This document shows positions 1 through 8,056 of a stretch of DNA of 21,005 bases, piece after piece. The translations under genes and the position numbers were made by a program. The notes below the pieces were generated by a model. The model saw only the letters and a list, made by a program, of their open reading frames with translations, was not told the origin of the DNA and did not search any database. How positions within the stretch are numbered: the stretch's first letter is position 1; each line of letters starts with the position of its first letter. Source of the stretch: Bacteroidales bacterium (GTDB lineage: Bacteria > Bacteroidota > Bacteroidia > Bacteroidales > UBA932); NCBI GenBank assembly GCA_004552615.1, contig SFNZ01000026.1, forward strand, positions 1-21,005. Reading direction: 5' to 3'.

Positions 1-270
1 GAGCGAAACAACTGCTTTTGAGGCCTTCAGGCCGAGGGTAGGTCGGGAGCGTTCAGCAAAAGCCCAGTGGTCTTTTGCAGCGAGCAGGTTCCCGGGGTCA
101 GGAGCGATTAGCAAAAGTCCAGTGGCCTTTTGCAGCGAGCAGCCCGAAGGGACGGTAGGGATTTAGGAAAAGGGTAGCGTATATAAAAATAGCGCGCGGG
201 CCTTTTGCTCGCACAGAGCAATAAATCCTCTGAAAAGCAGAAATTTGCGGCTTGCGAAAATTGAATGTTT
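1..270. other. Gene-free repeat-bearing stretch
   Basis: I see no convincing coding frame here. Short open frames on either strand have no recognisable domain and run through repeats. The stretch holds a 46-bp direct repeat pair and four CTTTTG-type words near positions 14-20, 72-78, 127-133 and 202-208. It also has a short perfect inverted repeat, TTGCTC/GAGCAA, at 205-221. It lies downstream of the minus-strand membrane protein gene that ends at 271, and runs to the window edge, so it could be the boundary of another gene cluster. Confidence 0.6.
42..142. repeat. Two 46-bp direct repeats, each with an internal palindrome
   Basis: Copies at 42-87 and 97-142 match at 41 of 46 positions by manual alignment, with a 55-bp period. 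Each contains an imperfect palindrome: GCAAAAG, then CCA, a one-base centre, TGG and CTTTTGC, with a single C/T mismatch in each copy. The arms could form a hairpin in either strand's transcript. Such units resemble REP-like intergenic repeats or paired binding sites. The sequence alone does not say which. Confidence 0.75.
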
Positions 271-807
271 TTATTCTTTATTCTCATTATCATATACTCC
301 CCTGCATCCCAAATCTTTCACTGTGGCGATGACTTTTTGTATCGTCCCGGGCGAAGAGGAATCTGTATGCCGGAGTTCGGCCGCAGTACGGCCCATAATG
401 TCGAAGGCTGTGGAATGTTCCCTGACGTCATCCGGAAGATCGCTGATGTGCTTGAACTTGGTGACGGAGTCATATAGCTCGGTCTTGATTTTCCTGTTCA
501 TCGGTATAGCCTGGAGGCTCACTGAAATTCCGGCCACGGAGAGAACCACGAGAGGCGTCGGGGAGATGATGCCGTCGAGCCACATTGCAGCGATGTATAG
601 AGCGCTCCAGATGAATATCAGCAGGTTAGTCGTGAGGTTCAAGGTATCAGACAGGATGAAGAATCCCGATGGGAATCTTTCCTTGAGGATTGGGGAATAA
701 CGGGCCAGGTCACCGTCCATCAGGAAGTTGTATGAAAGGAGGATTCCGAGGAGGCCCTTCTTGATGAGGGCGGCTAGAATCAGGGTTGCAATGATTTTCC
801 AGAACAT
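271..807 (-). CDS. Small predicted inner-membrane protein of unknown function
   Basis: This encodes 178 residues. I do not recognise a family. The N-terminus is a hydrophobic helix (about residues 4-26), and two more hydrophobic segments lie at about 59-77 and 84-102. A polar C-terminal half (about 103-178) is probably cytosolic. There is no cleavable signal peptide pattern. The ATG at 807 is preceded by an AAAAGGAAAA purine stretch and, further upstream, by a TATATTTG -7-like element (823-830), which supports this start. The gene is divergent from the AAA ATPase gene, with 86 bp between them, so the two may share control. Whether it belongs with the ATPase/DUF4132 genes is inference from position only. 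An overlapping plus-strand frame at 245-700 is less credible because the membrane-segment pattern is on the minus strand. Confidence 0.7.
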   Translation of the reverse strand: MFWKIIATLILAALIKKGLLGILLSYNFLMDGDLARYSPILKERFPSGFFILSDTLNLTTNLLIFIWSALYIAAMWLDGIISPTPLVVLSVAGISVSLQAIPMNRKIKTELYDSVTKFKHISDLPDDVREHSTAFDIMGRTAAELRHTDSSSPGTIQKVIATVKDLGCRGVYDNENKE

Positions 808-822
808 AAGTTTTCCTTTTTA

Positions 823-830
823 CAAATATA
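823..830 (-). promoter_or_regulatory. Bacteroidetes-type -7 element for the membrane protein gene
   Basis: On the minus strand this reads TATATTTG, a full match to the Bacteroidetes -7 consensus TAnnTTTG. It ends 15 bp upstream of the ATG at 807. I see no TTTG -33 box at the usual 19-21 bp spacing, so the assignment rests on the -7 match and its position. Confidence 0.45.
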
Positions 831-875
831 TACTCCCGGAGTGCAAAAATCTTTCATGATGAAATAATCAGGACT

Positions 876-883
876 GGAAGGAG
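876..883 (+). promoter_or_regulatory. Strong Shine-Dalgarno site before the AAA ATPase
   Basis: GGAAGGAG lies 10 bp before the ATG at 894. Bacteroidetes genes often lack a clear Shine-Dalgarno sequence, so this purine run is notable. It fixes the start at 894 rather than at the in-frame ATG codons that follow at 903 and 906. Confidence 0.6.
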
Positions 884-893
884 TAATATTAAT

Positions 894-2570
894 ATGAACG
901 AAATGATGAAGAATATGGAAAATACAAGAAAAACAATGACATTGACAGACGCTCTCGAGATAGTCCTGATATATGAGGATGACAAGAGTATCGAAAAGGA
1001 GGCTGAAGAGGCCATGGAAATGCTGAAGTCCCGGATGGAAATGTCGGAGGACCAGATCCGGCTGTTCGCGGCCATCATCGAGTCTTCCGGAAGCAATGCT
1101 GCCACGACTGAGGATTTGTCCTCGAGGCTGCACATCTCGAATATACATTTCATAGGAATGAAGCCGGATCTCCGCATACTGGTCAGCCGCCGCCTGATCA
1201 AGGAGGTGTTGAATCCTTTCAAAGGTATAAGCTATACGGTTCCGGACAGGGTCCTGAAAGCCATCGGCAACGACATGGTCCCTCCTGCAGAGAATTTCTC
1301 GGGTCATAGTACGGACCTGATGCTCAAGAAGATGGCGAATCTGTTCAAGCTGTTCATGAAAAACAAGATCACGTTCGAATCCATGTCGGACGATGTATTC
1401 GAATATCTGAATGCGAATCAGGGCAACGGGTTCGTCAAGGCCTATACGGCCCTCGGAATCGACGAAATGGATGAAGACGAGCAGCTCATAGTCCTGATGA
1501 TGGCTTCGCGGCGGGTGATGTTCGGGGAGACGGAGATGTCCGTTTCATTGTGCACGGAACTGCTCGAGGACAACAACCCGTTGTTCGACATCTTCCCGTA
1601 TCAGACCGGGATGAGCAATCTGCACAGGAAAGGAATCCTGGACATGGCCAGCAAGGAGGGAATCGCGGACGGGTCCTTGATCTGCTTCAGGGAATCGGCC
1701 GGGGCCAGTCTTTTCGCAGACAGCGAGGCGAAAAAGCTCGATAACGGAGGTCCCGGCAGCGTCAGGAGGTCTTCCGACATAACGCCGAAGAAGCTGTTCT
1801 ACAATGCCGATGTCTCCGGGAGGGTGGACGAACTTGCGGGGCTTCTTTCCGGAGAGCGATACCATGGAGTCATCGACAGGCTGAAGGAGAAGGGGCTGAG
1901 ATGCGGTTTCAGCATACTTTTCTACGGGGATGCCGGGACCGGGAAGACCGAGACTGTCTATCAGCTGGCCCGGAGGAGCGGCAGGGATATCTTCATGGTG
2001 GACGCTTCCGACGTCAAGTCCAAGTGGGTGGGCGGATCGGAGAAGAACATCAGGATGGTGTTCGACAGATACCGTGCGGCTGTGCGCAATTCGGAAGTCT
2101 GCCCGATTCTGCTTTTCAATGAGGCTGACGGAGTGTTCGGGATCAGGAAGAAGTATGCCGAGAATGCGGTGGACAAGATGGAGAATTCCGTGCAGAACAT
2201 CATTCTCCAGGAAATGGAGAATCTCGAAGGCATCATGATTGCCACCACCAATCTCACGGACAATCTCGACCCGGCATTCGAGAGGCGTTTCCTCTACAAG
2301 CTCCGGTTCTCCCGCCCCGACCGGAACGTCCGCAGGGACATCTGGCGCGAAATGTACAGTTCCCTGAGCGAGGAGGATGCCTACAGGATTTCCGAGTGGG
2401 ACCTGTCGGGTGGACAGATAGAGAACATCGTGAGGAAGATCAATATCGAATACATCCTCAGCGGCAATGTCCCTTCGGTCGAGGAGATTCTCCGGAAATG
2501 CGGGGAAGAGAGAATCTCGTCGGACGCCCCTGGGAAGCGCAGGATCGGATTCCCCGTCAAATCTGCCTGA
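894..2570 (+). CDS. Classical AAA ATPase with N-terminal helical/winged-helix-like region
   Basis: This encodes 558 residues and is probably cytosolic. The C-terminal part is a classical AAA module. Walker A is GDAGTGKTE (residues 345-353). An FtsH/p97-like pore loop, KWVGGSE, is at about 377-383. The Walker B strand is ILLFNEAD (405-412), followed by sensor 1 ATTN (450-453) and an arginine-finger pair in AFERRF (461-466). The usual Walker B aspartate is asparagine (N409), but the catalytic glutamate (E410) is kept. Residues 1-330 contain acidic helices and a stretch at about 50-125 that resembles a winged-helix domain, probably for partner or substrate recognition. The pore-loop aromatic suggests a substrate-threading or remodelling ATPase. 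Its 3' end overlaps the DUF4132 gene on the other strand by 14 bp. The AAA call is sure. The biological role and the partnership with DUF4132 are inferred. Confidence 0.9.
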   Translation: MNEMMKNMENTRKTMTLTDALEIVLIYEDDKSIEKEAEEAMEMLKSRMEMSEDQIRLFAAIIESSGSNAATTEDLSSRLHISNIHFIGMKPDLRILVSRRLIKEVLNPFKGISYTVPDRVLKAIGNDMVPPAENFSGHSTDLMLKKMANLFKLFMKNKITFESMSDDVFEYLNANQGNGFVKAYTALGIDEMDEDEQLIVLMMASRRVMFGETEMSVSLCTELLEDNNPLFDIFPYQTGMSNLHRKGILDMASKEGIADGSLICFRESAGASLFADSEAKKLDNGGPGSVRRSSDITPKKLFYNADVSGRVDELAGLLSGERYHGVIDRLKEKGLRCGFSILFYGDAGTGKTETVYQLARRSGRDIFMVDASDVKSKWVGGSEKNIRMVFDRYRAAVRNSEVCPILLFNEADGVFGIRKKYAENAVDKMENSVQNIILQEMENLEGIMIATTNLTDNLDPAFERRFLYKLRFSRPDRNVRRDIWREMYSSLSEEDAYRISEWDLSGGQIENIVRKINIEYILSGNVPSVEEILRKCGEERISSDAPGKRRIGFPVKSA

Positions 2571-5500
2571 GTATCGACGGGTCCTTGATGGAGGAATCGG
2601 ACGAGAAGAGGAGGACTTTGGAGATGATTTCAGCGGTCTTCGGGTCTTCGTCGAGGAACGGGAGGAAGATGCGGCCGCGGCTCTGGGTATGGACAGGGAG
2701 CACTACTATTTCAAGACCGCCTTCCTTGTGGATAATTCCGCTGCCGAGATGGATGTTGTAGCTTGCGAGAGTGCCTTTCACCTTGACGTAATTGCCTGAT
2801 ATTTCGGCATTACGGATACCGAAGAGGGAGATACTGTGTTCCATTATCACCCGTCTCATCTCGATGGTGGAGTGACTCGTCTCCGGATCGACCCCTCCGG
2901 CGTGGCCGATGCTCACGGCGAGATCGATGTCGCGCATTATCTCGGAGAACACCATCGGAGGTATCTCTCTGATTTTCTTCCCGGACATCGTGCGCCTGTC
3001 GTAGAACTCCACGTATTCGAGTGTCGGGGGTTCGATTTCGGACGGGGAGAACCAATCGGCCATGGCATAGAGGACGGTTGTGACATTGCCGTTGAAACAA
3101 ACTTTCTGCAGACCGTTCTCGTAGTCCACCGTCCAGTGGCGCTTCTTCAGGACAGCGGAAACCCGGGACGGCATTATCTGGTTGCCGGAATATCGCATTG
3201 ACCTGGAAGTGTCCTTTTCCTCGTCAACCGGCAGGTACAATTCCCTGAACACTTGCTTGAACGGCTGTTTCCATTGACGGTCGTAAAGGATTGTCTGGAA
3301 GATACTCCAGGCCCCTGATTTCAACAGGTCGCAAGGGTGGGCTATACGCAGTCTGTCTTCAGGTGCTACAGGTATGGACTCCCCGTAGGCAGACACTATC
3401 GAGGTCCCGTCTTCACCCGGGAATCCCGTCACTCCGTCCCGGGTCAGGACAAGGCGCGACAACATTGCCCAGATTATCGGGTTGGATTTCAGACCGGCAA
3501 TCTCCCCGCCTGTGAATTCCGACCCTTCCACCATTGCTTCCTCGAGCAGTACCCTGCCACGTAAATGCTGGTCCTTCAGCTGATTGAATACTTCCTTCAG
3601 CTTCACCGCGTATTGGTCTTTCCTGAGGCGGGCAGGGATGTTCTGGAGGCGTTTGCCATTGCTCTCGACGACGAGTTCCGGAATGCCATCGACAATGTCA
3701 ATATACATTGTCACTCCGTCTGTTTCCTTCGGGGAGAGGTATTCAGACACCTCTTCCAGGAATCCGGCCTCCATGCTCCAGGTCAGCCTGGTGGAATCGC
3801 CGTAGCCGGCAGTACGGGCCAGATTGTCAAGAGCAAGTTTCACGGCCCGGCTCTCCGTGGCCTGACGCTGGGAGCCGAACTGCCTGCTCTCCTTGAGGAA
3901 CAGGCTGAGAGCGTCATAGCGGCGGCGCATGTCGGCCATCCTGTCAGGTCCGAGAGGAATCAGGCCGTAAGCCACTACGAGGTCCTTGTTTCGCTTTTCA
4001 GATATGGCCTTCCGGACTTCTTCCGGATCCAGGACGCCAAGGGCTGCATCGGACAGTTTGCGGGAGCGGGCATGGAGTTTCCCGTCAGAAATATATCTCG
4101 CAGCGGTATAGATGACTTTGTAGCGTTTCGGACCGAGTTGCTCATAGACCTCCCGGAACCAGGCCGGGTCGAATGCCCCGTCGGCAAAGTCTTCCACCGG
4201 CACTGAGGTATATCGGGATATCTTCGAACTGATCTCGTCGCCTCCCACTACGCCCGTATGAACAAGGAAATAGTATGCTGCGCTTTCCAGGCCGTCCCAT
4301 CCTATGGCCTTCTCGGTCAGGGCAAGCCAGCGCGTGGAGAACATGGCTGCCTCCACAAGTCGTTCGTCTGATATTCCGGCCGCCGAGGCCCTGCGCCTGA
4401 GTTCCTCTGCATTGTCGTTCTCTCCCGGTCGGCACACATGGAGCAGATGGGAGAGAACCGCGTTCTTGGTGTTGCCGCGCATGCTGGCAGTTGGCTTGTC
4501 CCGGCCCATTCCCGCAAGGATGCGTATGTAATAGTCTGTCCCCGTGACAGTCATGATTTCGGAAGCGAGTTCCGAAACGTCAGTCGGCACGTCACCCCGT
4601 TTCAGCTCGATGTCCAGAATCCTGTCCACTGCAGTGAGGACATCTGCAGTCAGTCCAGGAGAGAGTTCGTCCATTCCTATCGGCCGTGGCATGTCAGCAC
4701 CCGGCAAACGGGTAGTATAGTCGCGGACAAGCAGCGGAGAGGTCTCGCGCCCCATCATCTCATGCCACAATTCTCCGGCTGTGATGAGGCCGAGTTCCCG
4801 CATCCGCAGATATTCCACCGGATCTATTACATATTTCGTACACTCCCTGAATCCGAGTTTGCGGCAGTATCCGTACCTTGCCGCGAAAGCATCACGGATC
4901 AGGGGAACTTCGTCATCCCTGAGGCCATTTATATTCAGACATTTGGAAAAGTCCCTGAAAGGCTGGATACTGAGCAGGCCTTTATCTTGGGAATACCACC
5001 CTTCATCGTATCTCAACACCAGTTCGTCCGCACTGACAGACGACACCACCGATGCTATGACGCAGGAGAGTTTCCGTTTTATCTCCTTGGCTGTGATATA
5101 TATCCCTCTGATGAACTCCACAACCGTTGTAGCCTGCAGGTAATATGGCTGTTCCTGCAGGTTTCCGGTAAGAGGCTCAATATGAAAAGCCTTGCCGAGA
5201 ATCCGCCCAAGCAGAGGGAAGAACGGTTCGTCACATTCGTCTGTTTTTCCTATGGCAAAGGTCAAATGGAACATGTCCATGGGCGAGATTGCCTCGCGGA
5301 GGCAGAATTCCTTCCACATTTCCGGCATCGCAAGCGATTCAATCCCCACTAAACGGTAATTGAATACCGGATCATTGCCGAATCTTTTCGTCTCCCCGTT
5401 GATGTCCTTGAACTCATAGTCGGCATTTTCACTTATGAGATTCATTATCTTGCGCAATAATTCCAAAGGGCGCTCAGGGTCTTCCGGGGTCAGGAACTTC

Positions 5501-7503
5501 TCTATGTCGAAGTCCTCCGGTACCTGTACGGTCAGGTCAATGCAGGAGGACGGATCGTAGAGGCCGAAGCCGTTCTGCAGGTTGTAGGTAGCCTCATCCC
5601 CCGAACATGAGCCAAGGATATCACGGACGATTTCCTTCTCCTTCCCGGTAGGACTGCTTATGGAGCAGACATCCGGCAGGAGCTCCTGTACGAGCCCTTC
5701 CCTGCCGCCATCCTCCATCCACCTGCGGATGATTTCAAGGCCTGCCATCCGGCGCTCTGCACTCTTGTCCGAGACAAGGCGCCTGACAGATGCCTTGGCA
5801 TCATCGTCATCCAGCAGGGACAATATCTGGATAACGGTGACGCGCATGTCGGCGGCCTTCAGCCTGAGGTGGTCCTCCATCATACGGCAGTCCTCCGATG
5901 TGAGTTGTCCTTCGTTGAAGAGGCGCACCACTGTCTCGCAGCATTTGTGACGCATGTCGTTGACCCGGCCGCCCATGCCGTTCACCGCATATTCTATCAT
6001 CTTGCGGGAATACGGCCTGCGGATCATCTGCCGGATTCTGCGCGGGCGCCATACAGGCTCGAGATACACTATGTAGTCCAACGCGCGGTCAATGTGAACG
6101 TTATCGTCGAGCATCAAGGCTATGTCGGCAATATATTCCGCAACATTGCTGCGGAACAATGTCACCTGGTATCCGGGAAGTCCGTACGGAGAGAATGTCT
6201 CGTCTTCCTTCATCCCGGAAATAACGCCGGTGAGCATCTCGAAATCTGCTTCCGCTGCCTTTCTGGACGGAAAGAAATCCTCGAGCAGGAGATATTGGTC
6301 GTAATTACGGATGACATATCTCGAATATTCCCATTTCTTCAGGTACATGTTCTGGACTCCCGCCAGGACGGAATGGTCGCCGGGACGGGAATGGATGGCT
6401 TCTGACGCAAGGGCCGTACACAATCCCGGATAATGCAGGACGTCGAGCATGACCAATGCCGTCTGCACCAGATACGTCGGCGCGGACTTGATAAGGTTCT
6501 CCACAGGGGCCTTTATATCGTCCGCCTCATGGAAGGCCAATGACCAAAGTCCGAGATAGACTTCCATGGCATCATTGCTTCCGACAGCTTTTCGGGCGGC
6601 ATCCCTGTCATTGATGTATTTTTGAACGAGGGTGAGATATTTATCGTCGTAACGCTCCTGTGCATAGCGTTCCGGGAGACCGGTGGACAGGACCAGTCCT
6701 CGCTTCACTGCCGGGTAGCGCTGGAGCCCGTTGTCAATGATGACATTGAGCAGATACTTGAAGCTCTCCGGCCTGCCTTCGGATATGGTGTCCAATATGG
6801 CCTGGCGCAATCCTTCCTGCAACCGCGCGGCGAGGAGCAGTTTCCCTTCGAGTTCGAGAAGCCCGGTATGTCCGCTGATGGCTATGGCCCTGAGATAGGC
6901 ATATTGCAGACGGTTGGCATTGTTCTCGGATGTCATGGCCTCGGTGAGCCATCCTATGCATTCTTCGTCCCCTTTCATTATCATGGCGGCGAGCCACGGG
7001 GATTTGTCGGAACCGAACATTCCGAACTTGGTATCGACCACGTCTTCGGTTTCGTCGGCGAGGATTTCAGTCGAACTCAGACCCGAGCCTTTGAGATTGT
7101 AGAATACGGCCAGGGCTTTCGAAATGGCCGGGACATGAAGTTCCACGTTCCTGGAACGGACCTGTCTGCGGAGACTGCCCGTAGGGTAAGGGCATTCCGG
7201 CCGGGCCTTCATATAAAGGTCCCAGAGTCCGGCCCATTCTTCGCCGAGAAGGTGCCGTGACAGCAGTCGGAGATTTCCTTCAAAAAGCAGGGCCACATCG
7301 TATATGCCGTGTCTCCGGGCATATGATAAAAGTTTCTCTTCGAATACTTTATTGCGGGAGACGTGTTCCACATATTCCAGAAACTCTTCGGCGAGATCCC
7401 GGATTTCCTCAGGCAGTGCCCCGGGAATTCTGAGCTTTTCTTCGACGGCGGAGGAATATTTGCCGAGACGTCTGATGATGGATTCCATGAAGGAGTTACT
7501 CAT
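2557..7503 (-). CDS. Giant DUF4132 (MolR/YehI-like) protein
   Basis: This encodes 1648 residues with no signal peptide or membrane segment, so it is probably cytosolic. The N-terminal two thirds is mostly helical with HEAT-like repeats, clearest at about residues 545-600. The region at about 1229-1420 has the DUF4132 pattern, including LLEEAMVEGSEF and a tryptophan in SNPIIWAML. The last 100 residues (about 1550-1648) match the domain that usually closes DUF4132 proteins (DUF7737), ending in a KDPSIL motif. It is longer than E. coli YehI, which is roughly 1200 residues. The old link of MolR to molybdate is weak and should not be read as function. The gene starts 11 bp after the small beta-grasp-like gene, with no clear Shine-Dalgarno sequence, so the two are probably co-transcribed. 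The family call rests on recalled family features, not a search. Confidence 0.75.
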   Translation of the reverse strand: MSNSFMESIIRRLGKYSSAVEEKLRIPGALPEEIRDLAEEFLEYVEHVSRNKVFEEKLLSYARRHGIYDVALLFEGNLRLLSRHLLGEEWAGLWDLYMKARPECPYPTGSLRRQVRSRNVELHVPAISKALAVFYNLKGSGLSSTEILADETEDVVDTKFGMFGSDKSPWLAAMIMKGDEECIGWLTEAMTSENNANRLQYAYLRAIAISGHTGLLELEGKLLLAARLQEGLRQAILDTISEGRPESFKYLLNVIIDNGLQRYPAVKRGLVLSTGLPERYAQERYDDKYLTLVQKYINDRDAARKAVGSNDAMEVYLGLWSLAFHEADDIKAPVENLIKSAPTYLVQTALVMLDVLHYPGLCTALASEAIHSRPGDHSVLAGVQNMYLKKWEYSRYVIRNYDQYLLLEDFFPSRKAAEADFEMLTGVISGMKEDETFSPYGLPGYQVTLFRSNVAEYIADIALMLDDNVHIDRALDYIVYLEPVWRPRRIRQMIRRPYSRKMIEYAVNGMGGRVNDMRHKCCETVVRLFNEGQLTSEDCRMMEDHLRLKAADMRVTVIQILSLLDDDDAKASVRRLVSDKSAERRMAGLEIIRRWMEDGGREGLVQELLPDVCSISSPTGKEKEIVRDILGSCSGDEATYNLQNGFGLYDPSSCIDLTVQVPEDFDIEKFLTPEDPERPLELLRKIMNLISENADYEFKDINGETKRFGNDPVFNYRLVGIESLAMPEMWKEFCLREAISPMDMFHLTFAIGKTDECDEPFFPLLGRILGKAFHIEPLTGNLQEQPYYLQATTVVEFIRGIYITAKEIKRKLSCVIASVVSSVSADELVLRYDEGWYSQDKGLLSIQPFRDFSKCLNINGLRDDEVPLIRDAFAARYGYCRKLGFRECTKYVIDPVEYLRMRELGLITAGELWHEMMGRETSPLLVRDYTTRLPGADMPRPIGMDELSPGLTADVLTAVDRILDIELKRGDVPTDVSELASEIMTVTGTDYYIRILAGMGRDKPTASMRGNTKNAVLSHLLHVCRPGENDNAEELRRRASAAGISDERLVEAAMFSTRWLALTEKAIGWDGLESAAYYFLVHTGVVGGDEISSKISRYTSVPVEDFADGAFDPAWFREVYEQLGPKRYKVIYTAARYISDGKLHARSRKLSDAALGVLDPEEVRKAISEKRNKDLVVAYGLIPLGPDRMADMRRRYDALSLFLKESRQFGSQRQATESRAVKLALDNLARTAGYGDSTRLTWSMEAGFLEEVSEYLSPKETDGVTMYIDIVDGIPELVVESNGKRLQNIPARLRKDQYAVKLKEVFNQLKDQHLRGRVLLEEAMVEGSEFTGGEIAGLKSNPIIWAMLSRLVLTRDGVTGFPGEDGTSIVSAYGESIPVAPEDRLRIAHPCDLLKSGAWSIFQTILYDRQWKQPFKQVFRELYLPVDEEKDTSRSMRYSGNQIMPSRVSAVLKKRHWTVDYENGLQKVCFNGNVTTVLYAMADWFSPSEIEPPTLEYVEFYDRRTMSGKKIREIPPMVFSEIMRDIDLAVSIGHAGGVDPETSHSTIEMRRVIMEHSISLFGIRNAEISGNYVKVKGTLASYNIHLGSGIIHKEGGLEIVVLPVHTQSRGRIFLPFLDEDPKTAEIISKVLLFSSDSSIKDPSILRQI

Positions 7504-7514
7504 GACAACAGGAT

Positions 7515-7976
7515 TTATCTTTTCAGCGAATACAGATGCCAGCCTGCGAGCAGGGTCAGTCTGACCACTGTCAGGCAGTCACCTTCGTTTATTTCAATGG
7601 ATGAAGAAGCGTTTCCGAGAGGATTGCCGTTGAGGAAGATCCGGAAGAGTCCGTCCTCATAGGACTGGAGCGCATTGGCCACGGCCTTGTCCGGGTCCTG
7701 CTGCCTTCCGTCATAGACCACTCCGAAGGATACTCGGCCTGCCGCGGCCATGTCCCCGATATCCTCCTGAGGGAGCGGAACGTGCTCCTGGCCGGCATCC
7801 AGGTCAGTGCGGCCGGTTGCCGAGGCGGCCCTCCGGTTGTAATCCGCAACGCAGACTCGCACGACAGCATCGACGAGGGCTCCCACAGTAGCGGGATTTC
7901 CCGCAATCTCGATTTCCACAGGCCTCACCTCCTGCCGGTCACGCCCCGGTTTCTTCTGTTCGAACAATATCTTCAT
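7515..7976 (-). CDS. Small protein with a possible beta-grasp (ubiquitin/MoaD-like) fold
   Basis: This encodes 153 residues from the ATG at 7976. An upstream in-frame TTG at 7985 would add three residues but is less likely. The order of predicted elements is strand (MKILFEQ), strand (VEIEIAG), helix (about residues 25-45), an acidic insert, strand (FGVVYDG), helix, strand (FRIFLNG) and a final pair in INEGDCLTVVRLTLLAG. The NG turn followed by EGD and a hydrophobic strand recalls the C-terminal half of MoaD/ThiS and ubiquitin-like folds. The protein does not end in Gly-Gly; it has 8 residues after the LAGW motif, so conjugation or sulfur transfer is not indicated. It is the first gene of a two-gene operon with DUF4132, which suggests a partner or adaptor of that protein. 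The gene is clear. The fold is inference. Confidence 0.65.
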   Translation of the reverse strand: MKILFEQKKPGRDRQEVRPVEIEIAGNPATVGALVDAVVRVCVADYNRRAASATGRTDLDAGQEHVPLPQEDIGDMAAAGRVSFGVVYDGRQQDPDKAVANALQSYEDGLFRIFLNGNPLGNASSSIEINEGDCLTVVRLTLLAGWHLYSLKR

Positions 7977-8011
7977 CCTGATCAATTACTTTCAGTCCAC
8001 AGCAACCGGAA

Positions 8012-8019
8012 CAAATATA
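8012..8019 (-). promoter_or_regulatory. -7 element for the beta-grasp/DUF4132 operon
   Basis: On the minus strand this reads TATATTTG, a full match to TAnnTTTG. It ends 35 bp before the ATG at 7976. The surrounding bases are AT-rich and no perfect TTTG -33 box is visible at the standard spacing. It lies back to back with a plus-strand -7 element at 8031-8038. Confidence 0.5.
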
Positions 8020-8030
8020 GCATTTTTTAT

Positions 8031-8038
8031 TATTTTTG
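8031..8038 (+). promoter_or_regulatory. -7 element for the transporter/galactanase operon
   Basis: TATTTTTG matches TAnnTTTG and lies 18 bp before the ATG at 8057. This favours 8057 over the in-frame TTG at 8036, which falls inside the element. No matching -33 box is evident. Initiation here would give a leader of only about a dozen bases. Confidence 0.4.
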
Positions 8039-8056
8039 CATAAAAGAACACTGACG

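Noticed and set aside
205..221. TTGCTC/GAGCAA hairpin as a terminator for the minus-strand gene ending at 271
   Set aside because: The stem is only 6 bp and no T tract follows it on either strand.
245..700. Plus-strand open frame opposite the small membrane protein
   Set aside because: It has no recognisable domain, and the minus-strand frame has clear membrane segments, a purine-rich ribosome site and a -7 element.
3565..4206. Long plus-strand open frames opposite the DUF4132 gene (also 4438-5352 and 5869-6405)
   Set aside because: They are antisense shadows of a long, GC-biased coding frame. None shows a domain or ribosome site, and the minus-strand frame is intact over 1648 codons.
8036..8056. 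Upstream TTG start for the BASS transporter
   Set aside because: The TTG lies within the TATTTTTG -7 element, and the ATG at 8057 begins a normal transporter N-terminus.
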